64,000 nt of DNA from Amaranthus tricolor (Eukaryota; Streptophyta; Magnoliopsida; Caryophyllales; Amaranthaceae), in the NCBI RefSeq assembly GCF_026212465.1, contig NC_080051.1:19229905-19293904 (forward strand), read 5' to 3'. Under the pieces are notes generated by a model. It was not told where the DNA came from. It saw only the letters and a list, made by a program, of their open reading frames with translations, and ran no database searches. Positions 22,348-34,328 of the stretch are shown one piece after another (position 1 is the stretch's first letter; the number at the start of each line of letters is the position of its first letter). The translations under genes were made by a program, and so were the position numbers.

Positions 22348-23128
22348 GATATAGAAAAGGTTACCTAAACAAAAGGCAATAAAGAAGTAAAGAACATTCT
22401 ACCCAAGTTCTCATCAATTATGTCCTCATAATGGGACTCATAATTGGCGCAAAGATAGGAGAACTCCACCAACTTTCCTTCCTTATTTCACATCCAAAAA
22501 CAGCAGGTAGCCCAAAATGTCCTTGTCAAGTAAGTAGTGACAACCAAAAAAATACTACTACAAACTACAATAAACAAGATGGCCCTTTTGGGACCCTAAA
22601 GTTTGCCATAAAACATACATAAAAAGGAATCAAACTCAAAAGTCACGGTACCTATTCAAAACATCCAAAGGTATCAAGGTCATGAACTCATCAACGAGTA
22701 CTTATCTTAAGAATCAGACGATTTAAAACACCTACTTCACAACTTCAGTTAAAAACACCTACTTGATATACTATGAACTCCTACTTGATGTATTCTAAAC
22801 CCTACCGAATAAGCGTGCAGTTACACTACATTTTCCGTTTAAATCATCAGCCATCAAAATCGACAGGCAGTAATAAAGGTTCGGAATGACAATGGTGATG
22901 CCGTCTACAAGCAAACAATGAGCTCGGTTTTGACAGACTGAAGTGTAACGGCCGTAGAGCAAGATTATAATTTTCATTCATCATTGAGAAATACAAAGTT
23001 GCATTACATCCATGAGGAGATATAACTAGACAAAGCATGCGCTTTTTTTTACATGAAATCTCCCGACTAATAACTTTACGAGTTAAATATATATATATAT
23101 ATATATATGATAGAAGATTCGAGTGTGT
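22348..23128. other. 3' flank of the kinase gene
   Basis: No separate gene was recognised. The part next to 23128 (about 22800-23128) should contain the 3' UTR of the minus-strand kinase gene. A short (AT)n run lies at about 23088-23107. Confidence 0.4.
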
Positions 23129-26100
23129 TCACCTGGTGTTTATGACACTACTGATGTTAGGCCGTAGTAATACAGAGAGAATTTCGGAAAATTGAGGCCG
23201 CTTTGAAGGGGAATTGTTCCAGCACTTAATCATGAGAGATTTCAAGACTTGAGGGCAGTCTTTAGGGATTTCGGGTCTAAGACCACAAGCAGCTATACCA
23301 ACCGCTGCCTGGACTGGTGAGTATGCAGAGTAAGCAGCTTCACCAGTTACCATTTCCCAAATTATCATCCCAAAACTGTATACGTTACTCATCCATGTCT
23401 CACTCACACTTTCAGGATCAGCAGCAATGATCTGAACATAACCAAAATAACAGAAACAACAGATTCCGAGTCAATAAATGGGCATTTTATAGTTGAACAA
23501 AAAACAGTTATGCTCAAATAAGCATGAATACACTTTTAAGTCCACAAAGAACCTCAAGACAGATAGCATGGCGGACGCGTGATCAGGCTAGGAGTGCCCA
23601 GGCTAGGAGTGCCCAGGCCCCACCATAAATCATAAATTCTATAGGATTTCTAAAGAAAATTGTAAAAATGGTGAATATCTAAGTAAAAATATCATGGCCC
23701 CTCTAAATTTTTGTTATTTTGTCTAATTATTATAACCAATTTCAAGGACTACCCATAGGCCATAGTCATAATCTTCCTCCACTGTTTGGAACCAAAACAA
23801 AAATACCAGAAACAAAGAATCCCATTCATAAAGTATTTTCTTTTTTTCCTAAAAGAACAAACTTTTTCCTGATAATACCAACAAACTAGACAAAAAGTGA
23901 TAGCCACTGCACAATTACACAAAGAAAATTGTGTTTAAAATGATAGGATAAGGTAATTAAGCACTTAAGCACTATAATGTAGAATGATAAAGGAGACATT
24001 ATATGCATGCTTAAATGATAGATGTTTGAAGTGACATAAAGCCTTCATTTGACAAATGAAGCCAGATGCAACTTATGTACAATGAATCAAATCAATGAAT
24101 TCATTCATCCGCTCAAAATCTTAGTAATATACAACACATATAATAATTTCAAAACATGACTAAGATAACAACATGAGCATCCAATTGATCTTTTAGTATA
24201 TACTCTATTATTAAGGAAACACTCAAATTCTCATTCGTTACTAGTGGTTGAGGTGGCTGAGTAAAGTTAAGCTACTATTGGAATGCATAACTACCATAGT
24301 ATAAAACAGTTGCGATCACAGTAACGAAACGGTGATGCGGTAACGGGAATGATGCGTTTATCATAACGCCTAAATATCGATCGAATCATAAGATATCCCT
24401 TGATACGGCCAAAAATGCGGTTTTTCCCCTTTACACAACGCGGGAAATTTCGTTTCGTTTGTTATGAAAACCTTTACAATGAGGCTGATGCAATGTGATG
24501 AAACCTTGTTTTTACACTATGATAAATAGAAAAGGCCATTGCAAGATTTTCAGTAAAATGTTAAGTTTTTCATTAGTCCAAGAAGTTGAGGTGGCATAGT
24601 AGGACTGAAAATTGTATTCGAAAGTATAATTACCGAAAGGCTCCAAGCTTCCAACAAATTAGTTATTATGATCAATACGCAACATCCAAAGTTATCATCA
24701 CACAACTAACTTGCCATGTTTATAAAGGATAAAGGAACTATGGAAAAAGGCTATCACATGGAACTTTCAATCATCTACCATGTGAAAAAGCATTGAGTGA
24801 TGATAATCTACCAAAATACACAGAAAATCAGGTAAAGTCACTACATACAAAATGACTTATTATGCTTCCTTGTAAAGCTGTTGAACAAAGTTTCACTCAC
24901 ATAATCGTTAAATAATAGTATGGTCTCCACAAACTATCATTTACAAGGTGGATGACATCTTGTAGTAAAGCCATGACACCACAATCTATCAATGAACTTT
25001 GTTAAGTAGCAAAACTAAGCATAAATTTAAATCTTTTCGAACCACAAGAAGTTTGAATTAGACATACAATTTGCAAATATACAAAAGATAAGATACCATT
25101 GTATCAATTGAGAAAAGAAACGATACCTCGGGAGCAAGCCATCGGTAACCATCAGTCTCATACTCCATAGCCTCGCCAATGCTCTTGCACGCAGTGACTA
25201 TTCCCATGTCCCCTAAATAAGCATTCCCCTGGCGGTCCAACAGGATTCTCTGAGTATTCAAATCTCGGTAAGAAACGCCATGATCATTTACAAACTTTAT
25301 AGCCTCTGCAACATCTACAGCAATCCTCATTACATCCTTAATTTGAAGCTTCTTGTGCTTTAACATCAAATCATGAACTGATCCCCCTTCCATGAATCTA
25401 GTAACAACACAAAGCCCATGAATTTCATCCACACATACGCCATAAAACGGAACTAAATTCTTATGCCCACAAGTCATAAGCTCTAACAAATCTTTTCGAA
25501 GCTGAAACTCGTATGCATTCCCTTTATCGCACCCTTTCAATTTTTCAATCGAAACTTTCTTACCCTTATAAACCCCCTTAAAAGAGCTAACTCCAATCTG
25601 ATCACCAAAATCAATACTCTCGGAATTCAACAGCCATTTCCCAATCTCATTAACCCCTCCGGTAACAGTCTGCCATTCATCAACCGATACCACTATCGAA
25701 GAACACGACAAAGGCATCGAAAGCTCAATCCTCTCACTTGAACGCTCAACACTATTTCTATAACTCTGATCCCCAAAATCCTCCTCAATCTCACCAAAAT
25801 CTCTCCTCCCATTCTCCTCTTGACACCCACAAAGCCCAAATGGAAGCTTCCTATTACTAATCTTTGGCTTCTTAGACGCCGATTTCAACACATTCTCCAT
25901 TCTACTTTTAAAATTCTTCTCTTGCCCATTTTGCACTAAAACTTGAAGAATTCCTAATGTACAATTTTTCCTCTCAAAGATCTGTATTTTCTTACAGCAC
26001 ATTGATCCATTCTCTAATGCACCCGAAACCACAGGCCATGAAATTGAAGAATTACAAGCAAATGTAATCTTATAAACTACCCCATGAAAATCATCCTCAG

Positions 26101-26674
26101 AAATTTCTTGTATTATAACAGCAGGTTGATCTTCACTACATGATTGTTCTATTAATCTTATGTGCACAAATACATCTTTCATATCAAATCCAGCTTGAGC
26201 ATAACTGTTAATTTCACAAATTCAAATTCAATCAGTAATTAAATTACTTACAAAAAAAAGCATGAAAAATATCAAATCAAAACTTAGAAAATTTTACCTT
26301 AAAGGCATTGAATCATAATGTTTACGAATATTAGAAACAAGCTTTTCGGGCAGTTGGCTGCCCGGATAAAGCTGAGTAAGACTACGAACAACACTGCCCC
26401 AAACAATCTTACGATGACCGTCGATTTTAGAAGGAGGAGGATCACGCGGCGAGTCAAGATTAAGTGAGTTCTTCAATGAGTTGATAGCCTCGGAAACGTT
26501 CCGACTCAACCGTTGGAATCGTTTTTGCATCACAGAAGAAGATGGGTCTTTAGCAGCTGTAGTAGGTTCTAAAAGACCACCTTCCGATCTGTCATTGGAC
26601 CGCATTAAGACTTGCTCAACAGTATCTTCTTCAATGGTGGTTTTGCTGGACCAGCATTCTAATGCCGCCGCCAT
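23129..26674 (-). CDS. TKL/Raf-like protein kinase with altered motifs (three exons)
   Basis: Three exons join in frame: 26298-26674 (donor AAG|GTAAAA), 25127-26204 (acceptor AACAG, donor GAG|GTATCG) and 23129-23431 (acceptor TTCAG). Together they give 585 aa. Residues 1-322 are a plant-specific N-terminal region (IVWGSVVRSLTQLYPG, HYDSMPLSYAQAGFDMKDVF). The kinase domain is at about 323-580. The Gly loop is reduced to GVSSFKG. The VAIK lysine is K347 (VSIEK). The HRD motif is YRDLN (D440) and DFG is DMG (D458). APE is at 483-485. The lysine and both aspartates remain, so activity is possible but the domain is atypical. Substrate and pathway are unknown. Intron 2 is 1,695 bp. A decayed MULE begins about 0.2 kb upstream of the start codon. 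Confidence 0.88.
23432..25126 (-). other. intron 2 of the kinase gene
   Basis: A large intron with no coding content. It includes a 16-bp tandem repeat (CAGGCTAGGAGTGCCC, twice, near 23585-23617) and an area at 24300-24490 rich in CGGTAACG/GTAACGAAACGG motifs, which looks like a repeat remnant. Confidence 0.75.
26205..26297 (-). other. intron 1 of the kinase gene
   Basis: 93 bp, with GT...AG ends on minus. It joins codon 126 (Ser), which is split 2+1. Confidence 0.8.
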
Positions 26675-26880
26675 TTCGTCGGAATTGTCGAGGAGAGAGA
26701 ATGGAGTTACCGTTGAGTTTCCAGGATTGGAGATTTAGAGTTGAGGAGAAGAGAGTGAGTTTGATTAGTGTTGGGTTTTTTTTTTTTTTTTGGTGAAAAG
26801 AATAATTAAAATGAGAAAAAATGGTGAATAATGTGAAGGAGTGGTGGATTTATTGATGAGGATTAAAGATATAAAATTAT
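26675..26880 (-). promoter_or_regulatory. 5' UTR and proximal promoter of the kinase gene
   Basis: About 200 bp between the kinase ATG and the MULE edge, with a run of T (A on the coding strand) near 26777-26793. No distinct TATA box can be fixed. The MULE replaces whatever lay further upstream. Confidence 0.4.
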
Positions 26881-27210
26881 ATGGGGCATTATTATATATC
26901 GTCATCTTTTTTATTTTATCGCCACTCCTTAATAAAATTACGAATTTGTCTCTGGACTTAAAACTTATTTAACAAATGTAAATCACACTTAATAATATTA
27001 TTATCATTTTAAAAACATTAAATTTAAAGTTTGAACGTAATCCCGAACATTTTTATCGCGACTCTATATATATTAAATTTTCAGAGGCGTCCTTTTAGAA
27101 TATACGAATTCAAACACAATACTATCTCTCTAAAAACTGTAACATCTCTCTAAAACTCTCTAAAAACACTACATTAACTTAAACAAGCTAAAAGTGTACA
27201 TCGAACAACA

Positions 27211-27243
27211 ATGGCGAACCAAAACGAGCATGATAACGATTCG
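27211..27243 (+). pseudogene. possible first exon of the MULE transposase
   Basis: An ATG opens MANQNEHDNDS, an acidic start as often seen in such MULE proteins, then GTTAAGTAATT, a possible mutated donor. The intron would run to the acceptor at 27721-27727 (TTTGCAG). The joining is inferred. Confidence 0.35.
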
Positions 27244-27297
27244 TTAAGTAATTAATCGATTCGAAATTTTTCAAAAAAAAAAAATTTGCAGAACCCC

Positions 27298-27384
27298 CCG
27301 TCGCAAAAAAAGTGCGACCAAACCTAGGTTCAGTCACACTATTTGTGCGACTCCCCCTAGGTCTGATCGCACATTTTGTGCGAC
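27298..27384. repeat. GTGCGAC inverted motif cluster (left copy)
   Basis: Three motif groups around GTCGCA/GTGCGAC are interspersed with CCTAGGT. A matching cluster in inverted relation lies at 29785-29848 (see there). Confidence 0.65.
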
Positions 27385-27727
27385 TGGGTTGTTTTAAATT
27401 TTTTTTATTTTTTTATTTTTGAAAAATTAATTCTTTTTATTTATTATAATTATTTTTGAAGTTATTATTATTTATTAAATATTATAGTAAATTATTTTAT
27501 TTTATTATATATTTATATATATTTTTGTATTTACTTAAATTATTTATTTATGTTATTTTAATTTATTTTATTTTATATATGTATTTTATTTAGTAAAATT
27601 TTTTATTTCATATTTTTTGTATTGATATTGTTAATATATTGAAATTTGAATTATTAAACTAATTGATATTGTTAATATATTAAATAGTTTAATCTTTTAA
27701 TTATTATGAATAAATTTATATTTGCAG

Positions 27728-28748
27728 GACTTTGAAAATTGAGGGGATAATGTAGATTATTCTGATAGATTTGTTATCGATAGGGAATTTGATTCTGTAG
27801 ATGATTTACATGCTTGGGCTGATGAGATAGCACTAAGAATTGGTTTTCAATTTACACGTGTTTCATATAAACAAAAGGAAGGACGTTCTAGAGTGAGTTT
27901 GTGCTTAAGATGTCACCGCTATGGTAATATAAGGGGTGATTTGCATAACTTAGACAATGCTGCCTGACCTGGTTCCAAAAGTAGGGCTTGTGGGTGTAAA
28001 TTTATGATTATAGGAAGTAGTCGTAAACTAGGGGAAAGACCTTGGACGGTAAGAGTGTTTCCTGGTGAAAAAGGAAGACATAACCACCCGTTCGTGGTGT
28101 ACAGAGATGGTCAAATAAGAGTAAATAGGATGACTGTCTATATTAGGCAGCACATACGAGATCTAGTATGAATCAAATTTATAATGTAAGACAGTCAATA
28201 AGGAGAAAAGAGATGGATGGTAGGACTCTTGTTCAACACTATTTATACATGTCCACAGAGCATAATTATGTAGTTTGGACAGACTTGGATAGTGAGGGGC
28301 AGTTGAGTAGATTATTGATTGCAAATCCAACATCTATGCAGAGGATACGTTCATGGCCCCATGTTGTGTTGATAGACACAACGTACAAAACTAATAAGTA
28401 AAAGTGGCCCCTTTGCAAAATAATTGGAATGTTACCAACCAATCACAACTTCTTGGTTGCGTTCTGTTTGATGCGAGATGAGGCGGCTGTGTCTTATTCT
28501 TGGGTGTTGGAAAGGTTGAGGGATATTTACGGCAGAGTTCAGACGCTTAACGTAATCGTAACAGATCAACAAGAGGGTTTGTCTGCAGCTATTCGTGTTG
28601 TCTTTCCAGGTAAACAGGTTTTAATGATTAATAATTGTCGATCTATGTACTATATATATCTCAATTAATTTTAAATTTCTGTTTAATGCAGATGTACGAC
28701 ATTTATTATGCGTATGGCATATTGGCAATGACGTGGAGAACATGGTCG
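27728..28748 (+). pseudogene. broken MULE transposase (FAR1/MuDR type)
   Basis: From the acceptor at 27727 the frame reads DRFVIDREFDSVDDLHAWAD, then CGCKFMI, GRHNHPF and VNRMTVYIRQHIRDL, with stops at 27740 and near 27963. After a frameshift at about 28168 it continues with the MULE core: VVLIDTTYKTNK, a stop, IGMLPTNHNFLVAF, WVLERLRDIYG and VIVTDQQEGLSAAIRVVFP. An intron (28610-28691) is followed by DVRHLLCVWHIGNDVENMV, after which similarity ends. Two catalytic aspartates (IDTTY, VTDQ) remain. The third acidic residue and the zinc finger are lost. It cannot encode a working transposase. Confidence 0.8.
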
Positions 28749-29316
28749 AAAATCCAAAATCGGAGGCGTGCGCTCCGATCCCTCAAATATAACCTTTGCT
28801 ACGTGCCCACCGTAGTTGGGTATTAAAGTGGTGTCAACAGGGCCCCTGGGCTGGGGTGATGTGATCAACCAGTCTATGTCCGCGGACTATGAGCGCCTCC
28901 TCCCCCGTGGAGCTGCATCCTCAACCTGACTGACTCCTGCGTGATTAGAAGTGCTAGCCGTGCTATACCCTCTAATCCTAAACTGACCGACATGCCCTCT
29001 GACGAGCGTCTAATCAACAGGATGACCGGAAGACTCATCTTGACCGACAGACTCTTCCCGACTAACAGAATCATCGTAATCAGTATCATCGTCACCTGAG
29101 CCGACCATATTACTACGCAGGCTAGTCTGGCGCTCAAAGCGACTATGCACATGGTCTAGGGTACTCGAACGTTGGGCCTGACTATGTATGGCCGCCTGTT
29201 TCTGTCTGGCTCGCCTTGTAGAACTCGTAACCCCCTCTCAGTAAACTCGGCCTAGAACTATTGCCGCTCAATAACCCTCTAAAAAAGTCTTTTCCTTTTT
29301 CCTGATTTCCAGCCAT
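28749..29316 (-). pseudogene. broken plant-mobile-domain (PMD) gene, 5' part
   Basis: Read on minus from the ATG at 29314-29316: MAGNQEKGKDFFRGLLSG, a stop, then an acidic/Ser-rich linker (GSGDDDTDYDD). After a stop and a shift comes the start of a domain resembling the plant mobile domain, GPVDTTLIPNYGGHVA. The rest of the domain is cut off at the junction with the transposase near 28748. PMD genes are known to travel with plant transposons, including MULEs. The gene is inactive here. The family call rests on that single motif. Confidence 0.6.
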
Positions 29317-29784
29317 TTACTACAATTTTCATATTTTAATAAACTATTAATATAAAATTAAAAGCATAAAAAAATACATTATGTTATATTCATTTTAATT
29401 ACATTTACAATATTAATTTAATAAACACTTACAATCATATAAATTACTAACAACTAAAATAATTCACACATATAAACAAATAAACAATTATTATATTAAT
29501 AAATAATTAAATAACTAAAATTTAATTAACAACTAAAATTAAATTTTATTAACAATTAATATATTAAAAATTAATTAACAACTAAATTTTAATTAATATA
29601 TTATTATTATATTAAAAAATAATTAAACATTTAAATAAATTATTTAAATTCAAAACTAATTATTATAATAACATTATCATAATATAATAATATATTAAAA
29701 TAAAATAATTTACTACAACATTTATCAAATAACAATAACTTAAAAAATAAATTAATTAAACAAAAAAATTTCAAAATTCAAAAA

Positions 29785-29848
29785 AAAGTTCAGTCACACT
29801 TTTTGTGCGACTCGACCTAGGTACAGTCGCACTTTTTGTACGACTAGT
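29785..29848. repeat. GTGCGAC inverted motif cluster (right copy)
   Basis: CAGTCACACTTTTTGTGCGACT and CAGTCGCACTTTTTGTACGACT (about 22 bp each, described by type) flank CCTAGGT. Each unit is a near-palindrome with a short centre. Together they mirror the cluster at 27298-27384. Confidence 0.65.
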
Positions 29849-30145
29849 AATTTTTTTTTTTAATTTTGGATTATATTAAAATAGAAATTACCTCGAGTTT
29901 TTGTTAAGGATTTCAATTCCAAAGCTTTAGCTCCGATTAATTTTATGTGTAGATTTTGTTGTTTTTGAAGGGATAAAAGTGGTATTGAGTGAGTTTGAAG
30001 TGTTTTATAGAAGTTTTAAAATTTTTAAGTCTAAGGGCATTTTCGTCATTTTATTAAATTAATTTAAAATAGAGTTGACGATAAAATGAAAAGAGCGGCA
30101 AAAAATAAAAATTGGGGATTATATGAAGGGGGGGGTGATGGGGTC

Positions 30146-32260
30146 GTTTGTTATGTGATTTATCTTGGTTGTGTTGAACATCATTAGGGAGTGTAGGATT
30201 GTGACTTTTGGTACGGAATGTTGTCAAAAATTAGAAATTGCTCATGTGAGGTGTTAATGGAGTATTTACTATTTATTTAATTCTCCTCCTATTATGCTTT
30301 CCATCCACACTAACAGAAGGTTGTGACTTTTTTTTTAATTTTTTTTTTATCATAATATCTTTTTAATTGCAATGGTTGTTGTTATGTTTTAGGTGAAAGC
30401 TTTAGAAGACTTTAATGAATTTGTTAAGGTTGCATTTGGGAACAATACAAGCATTTAATTACAAATTGTAGATTTTATTAATGAAAACATTAATGAAGAA
30501 TTTGAAAATAATAAGGTTTAGAAAGCCATTCTTAAATCCTCATTAACCACTTTTATAACAATGGTGAATTTTACTCAAATTCAAATTTTAATTGTTTTTA
30601 TTGGTCAAATACTAAATTTAAGTCAATTCTATTAAATGAAATCATCATTCCTAAATATAATCTATAGAAATTTGGCTAGGGGATTGACTTTATTAAATAG
30701 GTGAATCATCAACCATAGGTGCATCACTAGTGTTATCAAGTGGTTTAATTCCTCCTTTTCAAATCCTTTTTTTATTTCTTCTTAATGGGGGTGGGGGAGG
30801 TTAACAATGGGATTCATTGGCGAATCCACTTCCATGCCATGATCAATAAGGGGTTTAACAACATGTGCATCTATTTTACCGTAAACCTAGGACTTCACCT
30901 AATTGGCAACTTCTCACGTGCAGGAATGATATTAAGTGGTAAAGAGGACAAAGGAACAGAGATTTTTAGCAAAGGATCTGTAATGCTTGTGGTCGTAAAG
31001 CCCTAAGGCTTCTAATTGATTTCATCAAGCTACTTTCTTCATCATGTTTCCCAACCCAATTGTAAATCATGTCTTTATTAGGTGAGTTCTCAAACATTTT
31101 CATCAGTCTTAATCACAATTCGGTTTAATCTATTTGTTTTTCCAAACATAAGCAAATGATAGGAATTCAATCATAAGTTCACTAGTTCTAAGATACTTAT
31201 CTATCCAATCCATTATTAGCTTTAACAAAGTAACCTTGTTCTTATCATCTACATATAAGTTAATATCATCACACAATTATTTGAACCTTAATATAAGCAG
31301 AATGGATTTAATGGTTACTTTAACGTTTTTTGCTTATCAATGTTACTGAAAACATAAGCATACAAGTATTATGCTACGCAATGGAAAACTTTTGAAAAAG
31401 CTAACATTTGTGTTTCTTAAAAATATATTTCTACTTTATTTTTTATTAATGTGTATGTTTATACCATAGCGAGCAAGTATAACAAGATAAAGGGAATATA
31501 TCTATACTTTATACAAAATCCTAAGGATAAAAAGATAAACATTTTCCAGTACAATAAATATTATTTTTGAAACAAAACCATAAGTTTATCAAATCAAATC
31601 AAGAGAAAAGTAGAACTATGGAACCTAACACGATCATAAAATAAGAAAATCAAGAAATAATTATAGGTTTTATTTCAAATAGTAGCAATGGTGTTTGTCA
31701 AGTCACCCTCAAGTTGAAGACGAGAAAAGCCCAGCGTGAAGGCCAACTTCAAACCAAATAAACACCTTGCCATTATGATCTCGGATTACTACGCTATATC
31801 AATTTGTTATTTTATAAGAAGCTAATAATAATTCTAATAATAATTGAATTTAAGATATTCCATGTATTTACATGGTCGGGAATTAAACAAGTATAGTATT
31901 AATACATTTCTATAATACAACAGTTATTTAGATCTTATTAAATACATTATCAATTATGAAACCAAATTATTTATTTATTTATTTCTAATTATAAAAGTAC
32001 ATAATAACTTAGTACTATATTTATGATTATTTGTTATGTTAAAAATTATAATATTTATAAAAACCTGTTTGGCACTAGAATTTATGTAAGTACTATAGCT
32101 AAAATTTTAACAATGTTTTGATGTTTTGTGGATGTAGACCTTTGACCCAATTAGACTTGTGCAATGCGTTGAGGGCCCCAAATCCAACTTTTAATTATAG
32201 AAAATTTTTTTAAAAAATAAAAATATTTTCCATAAAAAAAAATTCCCAAATAAGCAAGCT
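30146..32260. other. gene desert, 30.1-32.3 kb
   Basis: No supportable gene. On minus, the stretch 31200-30650 gives broken frames that look faintly coding (for example DPLLKISVPLSSLPLNI), with many stops and shifts. I could not assign a family. The open frame at 30785-31006 (plus) has no domain. Confidence 0.4.
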
Positions 32261-32269
32261 GAGGTCAAG

Positions 32270-32490
32270 TATTTATTCGCTGTACGTTATTAACAGTGAA
32301 TAAGATCAAAAAAGTCTAAAACTTTTTATTTACTGTTACTAACAGCAAAAAAAAAAAGATAATGTCATAACATTTAAAAGGATAAAATAACACAAATGGC
32401 GAACAAACAAGTGATTTTTTTATCCACTCAAATGTTATTATAATGTCTTCTTTTTGTTCGTTGTCAATAACGAACATCGAACGAAGTCAT
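32270..32490. repeat. relative of the 4643-4818 foldback element
   Basis: TATTCGCTGTACGTTATTAACAGTGA at the left (32275-32300) and TTCGTTGTCAATAACGAAC at the right form imperfect inverted ends, with TTACTGTTACTAACAG inside. Similar in design to 4643-4818. Confidence 0.4.
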
Positions 32491-32771
32491 GGTAAATTTT
32501 TTTCTCTATTAAAAGTGAATAAGCCTTGACATTAAGTTCGGACACATAGATGGTTATTTTTGAAAATTTTTCTTCAAAAAAATTTATTTTATTTAATTTT
32601 TCTTAATTATACGGGTTTAGAATGGATTGGGATTTAAATAGGTTAGAATTTAGATGAGCCCATGAGCACTCTATTTTTATAACAGGTCAGGCAAAAAATA
32701 GGTTTTGTATGGGCCATAAACAATACAGGGCTTTTATAATTAGTTTGCTTGGATTAGAATAACATCTGGTG

Positions 32772-33303
32772 TATTGAGACACCGTCTCTTTGAGAGATGG
32801 TCTCTCAAGTCCAACCTATTAAAGATTAATACTTATTTATCATATTTTTAATGCTTACTTACATTATTCTTAATGTTTACTTATTATATCTTAATGCCTA
32901 ATTTCAATATCTTAATTGTCTATTTACATTATTTTTAATGTCTAGTTGCAATATTTTGAAAAATATACAATGGGTCAGCCCAATTAGAAACACAAATTCT
33001 TGTAAGAGACGGTTTCTTTAGAAACCATCTCTAATTGGGCCGGCCCATTATAGATTTTTTTAAATAATATTAAGTCGTTATTAAGAATAACGTAAGTAGG
33101 CATTTAAGATATTGAAAGTAGACATTAAGGATATGGTAAGTAACCATTAAAGATAATGTAAATAGGCATTAAGAATATGGTAAGTAGGCATTAATCTTTA
33201 ATGGGCTGGGCTTGAGATACGTCTCTCAAAGAAACGGTCTCTCAAAAGACTAGCTAACTTAGAGATAGTCTCTCAAAGAGACCGTCTCTCACAAAAATTT
33301 GTG
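32772..33303. repeat. two type A MITEs head to head, forming a large foldback
   Basis: The left arm (32772-33010) runs GAGACACCGTCTCTTTGAGAG...CCCATT-like...AAGAGACGGTTTC. The right arm (33011-33262) is its approximate reverse complement, ending TCTCTCAAAAGACTAGCT. A further partial end (GAGATAGTCTCTCAAAGAGA) follows to 33303. The GTAAGTAGGCATTAA units are repeated as in 20680-20930. Transcripts would fold into a hairpin of about 230 bp. Confidence 0.65.
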
Positions 33304-33497
33304 CTAGGATAAACTATTACTTGTTTAAAATGGTGAATAATCAATTATAACTAACAAAAGCAAGCAATGAAATTAAAAAACATTTTTACTCATCAGAAGT
33401 TCAATCCTTCAACATTGTAGTATAATTTATCACAATTACTATATTTCATAAACTACTACTATACTTTAACTGTCCTCTACTACATTTATTTTTATTA

Positions 33498-33927
33498 GGA
33501 AAATTACTTAGAATAATGCAATCTCTTTATGATTTTTCTACAATAATTCCACTTATCGATTAAGTATGAATAATCCTAAGTTTAGGGGGTATTTGCCTAG
33601 AGTAAGCATGTGTAATCCGATGACCTGTTATAGTAGGTAATTTACTAGAAAAAAGTAAATTGTAAATTAATGTAAAATTAGAGAAAAAATTTTAAATATT
33701 CACATAAACAATTCTGAATAATTTAAAAAATTAAAATTTTTTTAATATTTTTTTTACATTTTTTTCGATATTTTATTTTAATTTATCTATACTATAACAA
33801 GTCATAGGGTTACCGGGTTTACTATAGGAAAATAGCCTCTAAAGTTGGGATTATTTATGTTTAATCAATAAGTGGGATTATTGTAGGAAAATCATGAAAA
33901 AGTTGGATTATTCTAGGTAATTTTCCC
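33498..33927. mobile_element. foldback MITE with 9-bp target duplication (Mutator type)
   Basis: The ends GGAAAATTACTTAGAATAAT and ATTATTCTAGGTAATTTTCC are inverted copies, and the arms continue to pair inward (ACAATAATTCCACTTATCGATT against AATCAATAAGTGGGATTATTGT in type). TTTTTATTA flanks exactly on both sides (33489-33497 and 33928-33936), 9 bp as for Mutator elements. A second family member lies at 41985-42412. Confidence 0.75.
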
Positions 33928-33967
33928 TTTTTATTAAAGATAGTACTTGTATAGTATAGTGTAAACA

Positions 33968-34328
33968 GCTAGTCTTGGACAAGACTGTCTTAATGTGAGA
34001 TGGATAGCCCAATCAGCTCAATTATAATTTTTTCACAATATGCGCTCAGTAATTGATCTATTTAAGGTCATAATTGATACATTTAGTTAAAATTGAATTT
34101 GTTTAAGTTATAACTGATCATAATTAATCAATTATAGGTCCAAATTGAATTTTTGTTTATTTTAATTGAACTGTTTAAGTTTTACTTTACGTTAAAATTG
34201 ATACCTTTAAGGTCAAAGTTGATAAATGGTCAGAAAATGAAAAAAATAAGGAAAAGCGTATAATGTTGTTACACGTGCGAATTGGACCGGCCTAAATTGA
34301 ATGAGACCGTCTTGTCTAAGTTTTTGTG
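33968..34328. repeat. MITE with CAAGACxGTCTxA ends
   Basis: Left end TAGTCTTGGACAAGACTGTC and right end GAGACCGTCTTGTCTAAG form an imperfect inverted pair. The inside is built from TTAAAATTGA-type units. A partial relative is at 20030-20215. Confidence 0.5.

Larger units (their letters stand above)
26880..30145. mobile_element. decayed composite Mutator-like element
   Basis: The outer ends show imperfect inverted similarity. TTTTATTTTATCGCCACTC and AATAAAATTACGAA...GGACTTAAAA on the left match the reverse complement of about 29990-30120 on the right (TTTTATTTTTTGCCGCTC, AATAAAATGACGAA...AGACTTAAAA). Inside are a broken MULE transposase gene on plus and a broken plant-mobile-domain gene on minus, meeting near 28748. 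The exact ends and target duplication could not be fixed, so coordinates are approximate. Confidence 0.6.

Noticed and set aside
30785..31006. 73-codon open frame
   Set aside because: No domain and no splice context. The region also shows faint, broken minus-strand coding character that I could not assign.
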